A DNA stretch of 64,000 nt from Bradyrhizobium sp. CCGB01 (GTDB taxonomy: Bacteria; Pseudomonadota; Alphaproteobacteria; Rhizobiales; Xanthobacteraceae): the NCBI RefSeq assembly GCF_024199795.1, contig NZ_JANADK010000001.1:3906001-3970000 (forward strand). The letters are read 5' to 3'. Position 1 is the stretch's first letter. Each line of letters begins with the position of its first letter. Both the position numbers and the translations under genes were made by a program. The notes under the pieces were generated by a model. The model made no database searches and was not told where the DNA came from. It saw only the letters and a list, made by a program, of their open reading frames with translations. Shown in pieces: positions 1 through 9,007 of the stretch.

Positions 1-292
1 CCGTGGCGGTACCGATCAGGAGGTCCACCTTCTCCTCTTCCACCAGCTTTCGCGCGTTGCGGGTCGCGGCCGACGGATCGGAGCCGTCGTCGAGCTGGAT
101 CAGGCGGACGGTCTGGCCGTTGATCGTCTTCTTGTATTCATAGGCGGCATTGATGCCGCGCCCGTAGGGAATGCCGATCGACGAACCGTTGCCGCTCAGT
201 GATGTGACGAAGCCGATGGTGATGTCGGCCCGAGCGGCGGGCGCCGCCAGGACGCCGGCAGCGAGTGCGAGGATACTCAGAGTATTTCGCAT
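1..292 (-). CDS. Branched-chain amino acid-type ABC solute-binding protein, N-terminal part
   Basis: The gene runs off the left edge, so only about 97 N-terminal residues are visible. It starts with a Sec-type signal peptide (MRNTLSILALAAGVLAAPAA, then RADIT) and continues into the mature start DITIGFVTSLSGNGSSIGIP and an RLIQLDDGSDPSAATRNARK stretch, which are typical of LivJ-like periplasmic binding proteins. The ATG at 290-292 is preceded by GGAGGAGAACGCAC, a clear ribosome site. It closely resembles the binding protein at 5470-6627, so the two are paralogues in one catabolic locus. It is divergent from the operon that begins at 917. The ligand is unknown; an aromatic or organic acid is likely from context. 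Confidence 0.88.
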   Translation of the reverse strand, partial: MRNTLSILALAAGVLAAPAARADITIGFVTSLSGNGSSIGIPYGRGINAAYEYKKTINGQTVRLIQLDDGSDPSAATRNARKLVEEEKVDLLIGTAT

Positions 293-916
293 GTGCGTTC
301 TCCTCCGTTGATGCTGGGTACGAATGAATGCAGGCCGGGCGCGAAGCCCGGGCCGGGAACAAACCGATTGAAAGCATTGTTGCGGCGCCAATCGCTGGGC
401 GCGGCCGAAAAGAGTTCGCTCGGCCGGGCGTCAGCAACCATAGCGACGCGTGCCGCTCAAATCGCGGGCCCATCGGCGGAAGCCGGCGGGTGCCTTTCGC
501 GGGGACGAGACGTGATTGCCGCAGTCGCGATGCGCGACCGGCGATGCTGCTGCCGGCTCTTCAAGCCCGACGAATGTCCACGCGATCGAGTTTCTCAAAA
601 TCGGTGCCCTGCAACATCATTATCTTGGCCATCGGCCGCAGCCGGTGGAGGATTACTTAAAGCCTAAAGTATTCCCGGCGGGGCCGTCAACACGCGTCAC
701 GGCGCTGTCAGAAAAAAATGTTGTTGCATACAATTCCATCAGAGTGCGCCATTTCCTTGATCTCTTTGTCCCTCAAAAAGGGCGTCGTCGCCGCTGCACA
801 AGGGGGCCTCCCGTCGGAGTTGCCGTGCCCATTTGACGGGTCAATTAGTTTATGGTTGAAATATATCGTGGCAGCCGGCGACCGATCCTCCGATGGACCG
901 CTCGAGGAGAAGGACG
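293..916. other. Divergent intergenic region
   Basis: About 620 bp separate the left-edge binding protein from the racemase-like gene. No convincing gene is seen; the open frames here lack ribosome sites and family features. It holds a palindrome at 654-671 that resembles one at 9032-9049, and a short inverted repeat TTGAC-GG-GTCAA at 833-844. Confidence 0.6.
654..671. promoter_or_regulatory. Candidate MarR-family operator 1
   Basis: The 18-bp sequence TACTTAAAGCCTAAAGTA is an imperfect palindrome. It matches 13 of 18 positions of TATTTTATGCTTAAAATA at 9032-9049, giving a shared form TAYTTWAWGCYTAAARTA. Its place between divergent catabolic genes suggests control by the MarR-type protein at 8305-8865. 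This is inference from sequence similarity of the two sites. Confidence 0.45.
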
Positions 917-1699
917 ATGCGCATCTTCTGGCAGAGCTTCGTTGATGCGAGCGCGAATGCGCCCTACATGGTGCTGCTGTCGGAATACCTCAACAAAATC
1001 GCGGCGCCCGGCACGACGGTCCATGTCGAAGGGATTTCGCCGCCGGACCGCGAGTTCGGACGGCTCGCCGAACTGCGCTGCGCGGTCCAGGCGATCGACA
1101 ACGGCATCGCGGCCGAGGAGGGTGGGTTCGACGCCTTCGTCATGGGACATTTCCAGGATCCCGGTCTCTACGAGCTTCGCTCGGCGCTCGCCATTCCCGT
1201 AATCGGGACCGGCGAGGCGACGCTGCTGGCGGCATCGCAGCTCGGCCGGCGCCTGGGTCTCGTCACGCTCGACCCCGTTTTCGAAGTCTGGCACTACGAG
1301 CAGGCCGAACGTTACGGTCTCGGTGACCGCGTCGTTCACGTCACCGGCATGGGCTGCAAGCCGGAGGATTTTGCCGATGCGTTCGCGGGCAACGAAGCGG
1401 CCCAGGCCCGCATGATCAGGGATTTCGTCGCCTGCGCGCTGCCGTTGACCGAGCGCGGCGCCGATGTCGTGATCCCCGCCGGTGTCCTTCCCGGTCTCTT
1501 GATTGGACGGGAGCATGGCCTGAAGGTCGGGCACGCACCTGTCGTCAATTGCGCGGCCGTTGCGCTCAAGAGCGCCGAGATGTGGGTGCAGCTCAGGCGC
1601 CTCAATGGCACCGAGCCCAGCCGCGGGCCGAGCTTCGGTCGCGCCAGCGACCTGGCCCGCAGCGATTTTCGCGCCATGCTCGCACGCAACAAGCGTTAG
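917..1699 (+). CDS. Asp/Glu/hydantoin racemase-like protein lacking the usual cysteines
   Basis: A 260-residue protein of the aspartate/glutamate/hydantoin racemase superfold. The ATG at 917 follows GAGGAGAAGGACG, which fixes the start; an upstream in-frame ATG at 893 has no such site. The first half carries MGHFQDPGLYELR, which aligns with the ACFxDPG motif of hydantoin racemases but has His where the first catalytic Cys is expected. The second motif reads IPAGVLPGLL, again without the usual Cys. Enzymes of this family use two cysteines for proton transfer, so racemase activity is doubtful. It opens the operon with Ohr, thiolase-like and cyclase-family genes. The real reaction is unknown. 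Confidence 0.75.
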   Translation: MRIFWQSFVDASANAPYMVLLSEYLNKIAAPGTTVHVEGISPPDREFGRLAELRCAVQAIDNGIAAEEGGFDAFVMGHFQDPGLYELRSALAIPVIGTGEATLLAASQLGRRLGLVTLDPVFEVWHYEQAERYGLGDRVVHVTGMGCKPEDFADAFAGNEAAQARMIRDFVACALPLTERGADVVIPAGVLPGLLIGREHGLKVGHAPVVNCAAVALKSAEMWVQLRRLNGTEPSRGPSFGRASDLARSDFRAMLARNKR

Positions 1700-1733
1700 G
1701 GCGGGCGCAGCGCCGAGTTCTGGAGAACGAGAC

Positions 1734-2162
1734 ATGATGACACCCGAAAAGATCCTGTACGAGACCGAGGTCACGGCCACTGGAGGCCGCGACGGCAAGG
1801 CCGCAAGTTCGGACGGTCTCCTGTCGGTCTCGTTGTCCTTGCCGAAATCGATGGGCGGTCCCGGCGGCGAGGGGACCAATCCGGAGCAGCTCTTTGCGGC
1901 CGGCTATGCCGCGTGCTTTCTTGGCGCGGTCAAGCTGGTGGCGCGCACGCGGAAGATCGTGCCGTCCGCTGAGCCGTCTGTGACGGCAAAGGTCGCCATG
2001 GGGCCGGTCCCGGTCGGATATGCGCTCGCCGTCGAATTGAAGGTCGATCTGCCCGGGGTCGAGAAGGCGGTCGCCGAGGAGGTCGTCGCCGGTGCGCATG
2101 AGCGTTGTCCCTATTCGAACGCAACACGCGGCAATATCGACGTCAGGCTGACGGTGATCTGA
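1734..2162 (+). CDS. OsmC/Ohr family peroxiredoxin
   Basis: A 142-residue protein of the Ohr branch of the OsmC family, thiol peroxidases that reduce organic hydroperoxides in the cytoplasm. The two reactive cysteines are visible: Cys61 in AAGYAACFLGA and Cys125 in HERCPYSNATRGN. The length matches the family (about 140 residues). The ATG at 1734 follows GGAGAACGAG. It lies 34 bp after the racemase-like gene and is probably co-transcribed; its place beside a flavin monooxygenase pathway fits protection from peroxide by-products, which is inference. Usual OhrR control is not evident nearby. Confidence 0.9.
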   Translation: MMTPEKILYETEVTATGGRDGKAASSDGLLSVSLSLPKSMGGPGGEGTNPEQLFAAGYAACFLGAVKLVARTRKIVPSAEPSVTAKVAMGPVPVGYALAVELKVDLPGVEKAVAEEVVAGAHERCPYSNATRGNIDVRLTVI

Positions 2163-2174
2163 GGCGCGCGACCG

Positions 2175-3353
2175 GTGAAGAATTCCCAGCGCACACCGTA
2201 CGACGGCATCGTGATGGCGGCTCCCGTCACGATTCCCTATGCGCGCTATTCCATCGAGAGCGCGCAATGGTGGATTGGCCGTGCGCTTGGCGAGCTCGTA
2301 GCCCAGGCCGGCATCAAGGCCTCTGATATCGACGGTCTTTGCGTCTCGAGCTTCACCATGGGCACCGACAGCGGCATCGGGCTGACGCAGCATTTTGGTC
2401 TTTGCGTCCGCTGGCTCGACACGATTCCGCTTGGCGGCGCCAGCGCCATCGCGGGCTTGCGGAAGGCTGCGCGCGCGGTCCAGGCTCGTGACGCCGACAT
2501 CGTCGCCTGCGTGGCGGGCGACACCAACCATGTAGATTCCTTCCGCCTGACGCTCGAGAATTTCTCGCGCTTCAACCAGGACGCCGTCTATCCTTACGGC
2601 GCGGGCGGCGCCAATGCGAGCTTCGCGCTGATTGCGCGCAACTATATGCGGAGCTTCGGCGTCACGCGCGAGGACGTCGGCAGGATCGCGGTCGCTCAGC
2701 GCGCCAATGCGCTACGTAATCCGCACGCCCTGATGAAAGTGCCGCTGACGCTCGAACAATATCTGGCGGCGCGGCCGATTTCCGACCCGATCCACCTCTT
2801 TGATTGCGTGATGCCCTGCGCGGGCGCGGAAGCTTTTCTGGTGATGCGCGAGGAGACCGCCGCATCGCTTGGGCTGCCCGCGGCGCGACTGCTGTCGACG
2901 ATCGAACGGCACAACGCCTTTGCGGACGACCCGATGCAGGTGCGTGGTGGCTGGGCGATGGACGTCGGCGAGCTCTATGCCATGGCCGGCGTGAAGCCCG
3001 ACGATCTCGATATCGTCCAGACTTACGATGACTATCCCGTCATCACGATGATGCAGTTCGAGGATCTCGGCTTTTGCAAGAAGGGCGAGGGTGCGGAGTT
3101 CGTCCGCGCGCACGATCTCACCATTGAAGGCGATTTCCCGCACAACAGTTCGGGCGGACAGCTCTCCGTCGGACAGGCTGGCGCCGCCGGTGCCTATCTT
3201 GGTCTCGTCGAGGGGCTGCGGCAGGTCCTGGGAACCGCGGGTCCCACGCAGGTCAGGAATGCGCGCCTCGGCTTGGCCTCCGGGTTCGGTATGATCAATT
3301 ATGACCGTGGCCTCGCCTCGGGCGCCGCGATCTTTGCAGGGCCTTCACGATGA
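2175..3353 (+). CDS. Thiolase-like (SCP2/Ltp-type) protein
   Basis: A 392-residue thiolase-fold protein. A GTG start at 2175 is chosen because it keeps the first beta strand (GIVMAAPVTIPYARYS). The region that carries the nucleophilic Cys in true thiolases reads PLGGASAIAG, with no Cys, while the C-terminal part HNSSGGQLSVGQAGAAGAYL matches the thiolase-like proteins that pair with DUF35 partners. It overlaps by 4 bp a gene with a DUF35 domain, the usual partner in Ltp-type thiolase/retro-aldolase complexes. It probably makes or breaks a C-C bond in an acyl-CoA; a classical thiolysis is less likely because the first Cys is absent. Confidence 0.82.
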   Translation: MKNSQRTPYDGIVMAAPVTIPYARYSIESAQWWIGRALGELVAQAGIKASDIDGLCVSSFTMGTDSGIGLTQHFGLCVRWLDTIPLGGASAIAGLRKAARAVQARDADIVACVAGDTNHVDSFRLTLENFSRFNQDAVYPYGAGGANASFALIARNYMRSFGVTREDVGRIAVAQRANALRNPHALMKVPLTLEQYLAARPISDPIHLFDCVMPCAGAEAFLVMREETAASLGLPAARLLSTIERHNAFADDPMQVRGGWAMDVGELYAMAGVKPDDLDIVQTYDDYPVITMMQFEDLGFCKKGEGAEFVRAHDLTIEGDFPHNSSGGQLSVGQAGAAGAYLGLVEGLRQVLGTAGPTQVRNARLGLASGFGMINYDRGLASGAAIFAGPSR

Positions 3354-4591
3354 TCGATCCGATCAAGCCGCCCCGCCGCAAGAACCCGCTGCTGCGGACG
3401 CGGCTCCCGGCATCGCCCCCGAGGCCGCGTAGCCGGACATCGCACGGGTTCACGCGGGCGGCGGCCGAGGGGCGCTTCATGCTCCAGCGCTGCGACGCCT
3501 GCGGCGCTTTCGCTTATCCGGCGCGGGATGCTTGTCCGTCCTGCCTGTCACCCGCGCTCGCGTTTGCGGACGCGCCGGGCCGGGGCACGCTTCTCGCCGA
3601 GACGACCGCGCGCGTGCCGAGCGACGTCTATTTCCGCGAACGCGCGCCCTGGCGGATCGGTCTCGTCAAGATGGACTGCGGCCCGACGATCGTCGCGCAT
3701 CTCCATGCCGACTGCGCCGAGGGCGCGCCGGTCCGCATGTCGTTTCAGCTCGACAAGAGCGGTCAGGCGGTGGCCTTTGCCCGACCCGAGGGGGAGACTC
3801 CCAACATGGCAGACGACAGGCAATGGCGGGAAATGACGGCCGATCCGAAATTCAGGCGGGTGCTCGTCACCAACGGCCGCAGCGTAGTCGGCCAGGAGGC
3901 CGTCGCGGCGTTGAAGGCCGCGGGCGCCAAGACGGTGTTCGTTGGCGTGGCCGAACCCTGGCGGCCGTTTGCCGGCGAGGATCTGCTGCGCGGGCAAGAG
4001 GGCGTTGAGGTCGTCACGCTCGACGCGGCCGATGAAAAATCTGCCGCTGATCTTGCCGCCGACATCGGTGGCAAGGTGGATATCCTCGTCAATACGACCG
4101 AGTATGTGCGAGCGGGTGGTCTGCTCGATCGCAAGGGGACGAGCATCGCGCGGGACGAGATCGACCAGGCCTATCTCGGCTTCATCAACCTCGCACAGGC
4201 CTTTGGGCCCGCCATGCGGATGCGCGGCGCCGACGGCGTCAACAACAGCGTCGCATGGGTCAACATCCTGTCGGTCTACGCGCTCGCGAACTGGCCGGCC
4301 TTTGGCGCTTACTCGGCCTCGCAGGCTGCGTGCCTGTCTCTCTCGCACTGCCTTCGCGCGGAGCTGCGGCCGGGCGGCATCAAGGTCATGAACCTGTTCA
4401 CCGGGCCTGTCGACACCGAGTGGTTCCAGACCGTGCCGCCGCCAAAGGTCGCGCCGCGCGCGATCGCGCAGGCGATCGTGTCGGGGCTCAGAGGCGGGCT
4501 CGAAGAGATGTATGTCGGGGACGTCGCCGAAGAAATCCGGCAGCGTCTCGCGGCCAATCCGAAAGCGCTCGAGCGCGAGCTCGACAGGTGA
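3350..4591 (+). CDS. DUF35 zinc-ribbon/OB-fold fused to an SDR-like domain
   Basis: A 413-residue two-domain protein. Residues about 30-140 form a DUF35 acyl-CoA-associated module with a zinc ribbon (CDACG, then CPSC) followed by an OB-fold. Residues about 165-400 look like a short-chain dehydrogenase/reductase: VLVTNGRSVVGQEAVAALKA replaces the TGxxxGxG loop, NTTEY marks the NAG-like strand end, and the active-site segment reads YSASQ instead of YxxxK. The catalytic Lys and part of the nucleotide glycine motif are therefore missing, so the SDR half may be non-catalytic. DUF35 normally partners the thiolase-like protein encoded just upstream (4 bp overlap). I know of no standard name for this fusion. 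Confidence 0.78.
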   Translation: MIDPIKPPRRKNPLLRTRLPASPPRPRSRTSHGFTRAAAEGRFMLQRCDACGAFAYPARDACPSCLSPALAFADAPGRGTLLAETTARVPSDVYFRERAPWRIGLVKMDCGPTIVAHLHADCAEGAPVRMSFQLDKSGQAVAFARPEGETPNMADDRQWREMTADPKFRRVLVTNGRSVVGQEAVAALKAAGAKTVFVGVAEPWRPFAGEDLLRGQEGVEVVTLDAADEKSAADLAADIGGKVDILVNTTEYVRAGGLLDRKGTSIARDEIDQAYLGFINLAQAFGPAMRMRGADGVNNSVAWVNILSVYALANWPAFGAYSASQAACLSLSHCLRAELRPGGIKVMNLFTGPVDTEWFQTVPPPKVAPRAIAQAIVSGLRGGLEEMYVGDVAEEIRQRLAANPKALERELDR

Positions 4592-4625
4592 GGGGCTGAT
4601 TTCAACCAAGCCGGAGGACGTGACT

Positions 4626-5408
4626 ATGCAAAGCAAGAATCTCCTGGAGCTGGCCGGTGCAATTTCTTCCGGCGCCGTGCGCGTCGTCGATCTGACCTTT
4701 ACGCTCAGCCCGGATTTTCCGGTCATCGTGCTGCCGCCGGAGTTTGGCCAGGCGGCGCCTGTCCGCATCCAGGAAATCTCGCGATACGATGGTCGTGGCC
4801 CGGCCTGGTACTGGAACAACGTGACGTTTGGCGAACACACCGGCACGCATTTCGATGCGCCGATCCACTGGTTCACCGGCAAGGATCTGCCGAACAATGC
4901 CGTCGACACGATGCCGGCCAAGGACATGATCGCTCCGGCCTGCGTCATCGACTGCTCCACGGAAGCCGCGCAGGATCCCGACTTCGTGCTGACGGTACCG
5001 ATCGTCGAGGCTTGGGAATCGAAGCACGGGCGCATCCCTGCGCGCCATTGGGTCCTGCTGCGCACCGACTGGTCCAAGAAGGGCTGGCGCGACTATTCCA
5101 ACCTCAGGGACGACGGTGCGCACACGCCGGGCCCGAACCCCGCGGTCATGAAGTGGCTGGTGGAGGAGCGCGGCATCATCGGCTTCGGCACCGAGACCAT
5201 CGGCACCGATGCGGGGCAGGCCGGACATTTCGAGCCGCCTTATCCGGCGCATCACTTCCTGCACGGTGCGGGCCGCTACGGCCTGCAATGCCTTTGCAAT
5301 TTGGACCAGCTTCCGGCCACCGGCGCCGTCATCGTGGCCTCGCCCCTGAAGATCCAGAACGGCTCCGGCAGTCCGCTCCGGGTCATTGCGCTGGTTGGGT
5401 CGAATTGA
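4626..5408 (+). CDS. Cyclase-family metal hydrolase (kynurenine formamidase/isatin hydrolase type)
   Basis: A 260-residue protein of the cyclase (PF04199-type) family, metal-dependent amidohydrolases that include kynurenine formamidase and isatin hydrolase. The signature GEHTGTHFDAPIHW supplies the metal-binding His and Asp residues, and further conserved His residues occur in YPAHHFLHG near the C-terminus. The ATG at 4626 is preceded by GGAGGACGTGACT. Both best-known activities lead toward anthranilate, which fits the CoA ligase and anthraniloyl/salicylyl-CoA hydroxylase downstream. The substrate is inferred from this context only. Confidence 0.82.
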   Translation: MQSKNLLELAGAISSGAVRVVDLTFTLSPDFPVIVLPPEFGQAAPVRIQEISRYDGRGPAWYWNNVTFGEHTGTHFDAPIHWFTGKDLPNNAVDTMPAKDMIAPACVIDCSTEAAQDPDFVLTVPIVEAWESKHGRIPARHWVLLRTDWSKKGWRDYSNLRDDGAHTPGPNPAVMKWLVEERGIIGFGTETIGTDAGQAGHFEPPYPAHHFLHGAGRYGLQCLCNLDQLPATGAVIVASPLKIQNGSGSPLRVIALVGSN

Positions 5409-5469
5409 CGAAGGCATGGCGCTTGCCGAACGAGACAAGAGAAGAAACCACTCACGAAAGACAGGTGCC

Positions 5470-6627
5470 ATGAACTTGATGAAGAGCCTGCTGGCTTCCA
5501 CCGTGCTGCTCATTGCCGTGCCAGAGATCGCGCAAGCGGACATTCTCGTCGGCTTCGTGACCGGCCTCAGCGGACCGGTGTCGTCGATCGGGATTCCGAA
5601 CGGGAAGGGGATTGCGGCGGGCCAAGCCTATATCGGCGAGGTCGGTGGCGAGAAGCTTCGCCTGATTCAGCTCGACGATGGCTCCGATCCGACGGCGTCG
5701 GCGCGCAATGCGCGCAAGCTTGTCGAGCAGGAGAAGGTCGATATTCTCATCGGCACGTCAGGCGCACCCCAGACGCTGGCGATGGCGACCGCGGCGATCG
5801 AGATGAAGATCCCGATGATTGCGGTGTCCCCGATCGCGCCGGTGCCATCAGGCGATGGCGGCCCCTGGGTCGTGCAGACGCCGCAGCCAACGCCGCTCCT
5901 CGTCCAGGGCATCGTCGATCATATGAAGGCTCACGGGTTGAAAACCGTCGCCTTCATCGGCTTCTCCGATGCGTTCGGCGACCTCATGTACAGTTCGCTC
6001 GAGCAGAGTGCGAAGGCGGCCGATATCAAGGTCATCGCGAACGAACGATATGCGCGATCGGATTCCTCGGTGACGGCCCAGGTGCTGCGCGCGGTCGCCG
6101 CGCGCCCTGACGCCATCATGCTCGGCGGCACCGGTACGCCCGGCGCGTTGCCGGTCATCGGCTTGTCCGAACGCGGATATAAAGGACCGCTCTACGGCAA
6201 TCACGGGCTCATCAGCGCCGATTTCCTGCGCCTTGCGGGCAAGGCCGCCAACGGCATCATCTGCCCGACCGGACCGGTGACCGCGGCCGAGCAACTTCCA
6301 GCCAGCAATCCGATCCGGAAGGTCGCGCTGGATTTCCGGTCGGCGTTCGAGAAGGCGAATGGCGAGGCCCCGACGGATTCGTTCTCGTCATACTCCTTTG
6401 ACGGCTGGCTGGTGTTCGTCGACGCAGCCAAGCGCGCGATGGCGACCGGCGCCAAGCCGGGCACGCCGGAGTTCCGCAACGCGCTGCGCGAGGCGCTGTT
6501 CACGATCAAGGACGTGGTGGGGACACAAGGCGTCTACACCTATACGCCGGCGGATCGGCACGGCGTCGACGCTCGTGCGCGCATTCTGGTTCAGATCGAA
6601 GACGGCAAATACAAACTGCTGCCGTGA
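5470..6627 (+). CDS. Branched-chain amino acid-type ABC solute-binding protein
   Basis: A 385-residue periplasmic binding protein of the LivJ/Leu-Ile-Val type. The signal peptide covers about residues 1-23 and the mature protein begins DILVGFVTGLSGPVSSIGIP. The chosen ATG at 5470 starts directly at the signal peptide; an upstream in-frame ATG at 5386 would bury it. It is a close paralogue of the truncated gene at 1-292. No permease or ATPase of this importer type is present in the window, so it must use a transporter coded elsewhere, possibly beyond the left edge. Co-location with a CoA ligase suggests an aromatic or organic acid ligand. Confidence 0.88.
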   Translation: MNLMKSLLASTVLLIAVPEIAQADILVGFVTGLSGPVSSIGIPNGKGIAAGQAYIGEVGGEKLRLIQLDDGSDPTASARNARKLVEQEKVDILIGTSGAPQTLAMATAAIEMKIPMIAVSPIAPVPSGDGGPWVVQTPQPTPLLVQGIVDHMKAHGLKTVAFIGFSDAFGDLMYSSLEQSAKAADIKVIANERYARSDSSVTAQVLRAVAARPDAIMLGGTGTPGALPVIGLSERGYKGPLYGNHGLISADFLRLAGKAANGIICPTGPVTAAEQLPASNPIRKVALDFRSAFEKANGEAPTDSFSSYSFDGWLVFVDAAKRAMATGAKPGTPEFRNALREALFTIKDVVGTQGVYTYTPADRHGVDARARILVQIEDGKYKLLP

Positions 6628-8285
6628 GCGAGGCGCATATGGCGGAGCCCAGCGCGATGTCGGGGGCCGGGGAGGCGGCTGCGGCGCCGGCTTGGGCCCG
6701 CGCGGTGGAGCTGTTTCCACCGTCTGACCGGATCCTCTCCACCATCCTCACGCGGCAGGCCGAACGCTACGGGGATCGCGCCCTGCTCGTCTCGGGGGAG
6801 ACGCGCTGGACCTACGCGCAGACCGCCGCGATCGCGGCTGCATCGGCGCAGGCGCTCGTCGACGCTGGGATCCAGCCCGGCGACCGGGTCGCCCTGATGT
6901 GCTCCAACCGGCCGGAATTTCTTCAGGTCTTCCTCGGATGTGCCTGGCTCGGTGCGATCGTGGTGCCGATCAACACGGCGCTGCGTGGATTCCAGCTCTC
7001 CCACATCTTCCTCAATTCGCAGCCCTCTCTCCTCGTCGTCGAAGCGCCGTTTCTTGCCGCGATTGACACTGTCGAGGCGGACGTTGAGCTTCCTTCGCAG
7101 GTCTGGATGATCGGGACTGCCGCTGAGGCAGACAGCGGGAAGATCTCGCCAGTTCCGCTGCCCGCTCTGAACGATCGAGCGTCCGCCAGTCAGGTGCGGC
7201 CTGGCGACACGGTAGCCATTCTCTACACGTCCGGCACGACGGGCCCCGCCAAGGGCGTGTGCTGCCCGCAGGCGCAATTGTTCTGGTGGGGCATCTACTC
7301 GGCCCGGGCACTCGGCATCCGCGAAGGTGACGTGCTGTTCACGACGCTGCCGCTGTTCCACACCAACGCGTTGAATGCGCTCTATCAGGCCGTGCTGAAC
7401 GGATGCACTTACGTGCTGGAGCCGAAATTCTCCGCCTCCGGCTTCTGGGCTGCCGCGCGACGGCACGATGCGACCGTCGGCTATCTGCTCGGCGCCATGG
7501 CATCGATGCTGCTGGCGCAGCCCAAGACCGGAGACGACAGAGCGCATCGGCTTCGCGTCGCCCTCGGCGGCGGTGTGCCGCCGCAGATCCACACGCCGTT
7601 TCTTGAACGGTTTGGCGTGCCGCTGGTCGACGGTTACGGATCGACGGAGACCAATTTCGTGTTCGCGGGCGCGATTCCGTCCGACCGTCCGGGGACGATG
7701 GGATATCTCGCTGATGGCATCGAAGCCCGGATCGTCGATGCCGACGATGCGGAGCTTCCGGTCGGGCAGGCCGGAGAGCTGCTGCTGCGCGCCAAGGAGC
7801 CCTTTGCATTCGCGACCGGCTATTTCGGCATGCCGGAGAAGACGGTCGAGGCCTGGCGAAACCTGTGGTTCCACTCCGGTGATCGCGTGGTCCGCGATCC
7901 GGACGGGCATTATCGCTTCATCGATCGCATGAAGGATTCGATCCGCAGGCGCGGCGAGAATGTTTCTTCATGGGAGGTGGAGCAGGCCATCCAGTCCCAT
8001 CCCGCGATCGCGGCCTGCGCGATCTATCCGCTGCCTTCGGAATTGGGCGAGGACGAGGTTGCAGTCGCGATCCTGCCGGAGCCCGACCAATCGATCGAGC
8101 CGATCGAAATCATCCGTCATTGCGAAGGGAAGATCGCCTATTTCGCCATTCCCCGCTACGTGCGGATTGTGGGCCAGATGCCTCTGACGGAGAACGGCAA
8201 GATCAAGAAGGGCGTACTGCGCGAGGCGGGCGTGACGACGGATATTTGGGACCGCGAGGCGGCTGGAATCAAAGTGCGGCGCTAA
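6624..8285 (+). CDS. Class I adenylate-forming acyl/aryl-CoA ligase
   Basis: A 553-residue ANL-superfamily ligase that activates a carboxylic acid to its CoA thioester using ATP. Core motifs are AILYTSGTTGPAKGV (P-loop, about residue 200), VDGYGSTETN, GDRVVRDPDGHYRFIDRMKD (hinge) and ENGKIKKGVLRE with the C-terminal catalytic Lys. The GTG at 6624 overlaps the stop of the binding protein by 4 bp, indicating coupling; an ATG at 6639 is an alternative. Given the monooxygenase, dehydrogenase and RidA genes that follow, anthranilate or salicylate is a plausible substrate. Confidence 0.88.
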   Translation: MSEAHMAEPSAMSGAGEAAAAPAWARAVELFPPSDRILSTILTRQAERYGDRALLVSGETRWTYAQTAAIAAASAQALVDAGIQPGDRVALMCSNRPEFLQVFLGCAWLGAIVVPINTALRGFQLSHIFLNSQPSLLVVEAPFLAAIDTVEADVELPSQVWMIGTAAEADSGKISPVPLPALNDRASASQVRPGDTVAILYTSGTTGPAKGVCCPQAQLFWWGIYSARALGIREGDVLFTTLPLFHTNALNALYQAVLNGCTYVLEPKFSASGFWAAARRHDATVGYLLGAMASMLLAQPKTGDDRAHRLRVALGGGVPPQIHTPFLERFGVPLVDGYGSTETNFVFAGAIPSDRPGTMGYLADGIEARIVDADDAELPVGQAGELLLRAKEPFAFATGYFGMPEKTVEAWRNLWFHSGDRVVRDPDGHYRFIDRMKDSIRRRGENVSSWEVEQAIQSHPAIAACAIYPLPSELGEDEVAVAILPEPDQSIEPIEIIRHCEGKIAYFAIPRYVRIVGQMPLTENGKIKKGVLREAGVTTDIWDREAAGIKVRR

Positions 8286-8304
8286 CGTCCGACGCCGCGG
8301 GGCT

Positions 8305-8865
8305 TCACCGCTTTTCCAGCGAGTCCCTGACGGCGCCCTTTAGCTGGTCGAGCTCACCGATCAACCCGTCGAGCCTTTCAGCCGGGAATTCCGCCAGCAG
8401 CTCCGCGAGCCATGAGCCATGGCTCTTTGCCATGCGCCGGAAGGCCTTTCGGCCCTCGACCGTCATGCAGACGATCTGCACGCGGCGGTCGAGCGTCGAC
8501 GGCGTGCGGGTGATGTAACCGTCCTCGACCAGGCGGTCCACGATCGGCGTGAGGTTCCCGGCTGATACCATCAGGCGCTTGGGCAGCTCTCCCAGCACAA
8601 GTCCGCTCGGCTCGCGGTCGAGCTGGGCCAGCACGTCGAAGCGAGGCATGGTGAAGTCGAATTCGTCGCGAAACCGGCGCCGCAGCTCGCCCTCGATCAG
8701 GGTCGTGCAGGCCAGCAGCCGGAGCCAAAGCCGCGTTTGGGCCCTGTACTCGGCCACCTGGTCTGCCCCATTCCTGGGCGAAACAGGCGGGGACTCCTTC
8801 GCGAGTGCCAAATCGAATCTCCTGGGAGCGTCCCGCCCGTCGAGAACGGGCGGCGTCATGAACAT
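8305..8865 (-). CDS. MarR family transcriptional regulator
   Basis: A winged-helix regulator of about 186 residues. The core DEFDFTMPRFDVLAQLDREP, LGELPKRLMVSAGNLTPIVD and the wing TRTPSTLDRRVQIVCMT are typical of MarR proteins, which often sense aromatic acids or their CoA esters. The start is uncertain: ATGs at 8865 and 8859 are both possible and neither has a strong ribosome site; a longer form to 8970 is open but would enter the divergent promoter region. It is convergent with the CoA ligase and divergent from the monooxygenase gene. Candidate binding sites lie at 9032-9049 and 654-671. Confidence 0.88.
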   Translation of the reverse strand: MFMTPPVLDGRDAPRRFDLALAKESPPVSPRNGADQVAEYRAQTRLWLRLLACTTLIEGELRRRFRDEFDFTMPRFDVLAQLDREPSGLVLGELPKRLMVSAGNLTPIVDRLVEDGYITRTPSTLDRRVQIVCMTVEGRKAFRRMAKSHGSWLAELLAEFPAERLDGLIGELDQLKGAVRDSLEKR

Positions 8866-9007
8866 CTGCAAGATAGTTCGTGCCAAAAGTAAATTCAAGG
8901 CTTGGCGGAATCCCCGGAGAATCGGCCTGGCCTTGCAGTAAATCTGCAGCCAGTCACAAGATTGTAGCAACGCTTGGTGGCGATCTCAAAAGCCGCCGAC
9001 AGGCATC

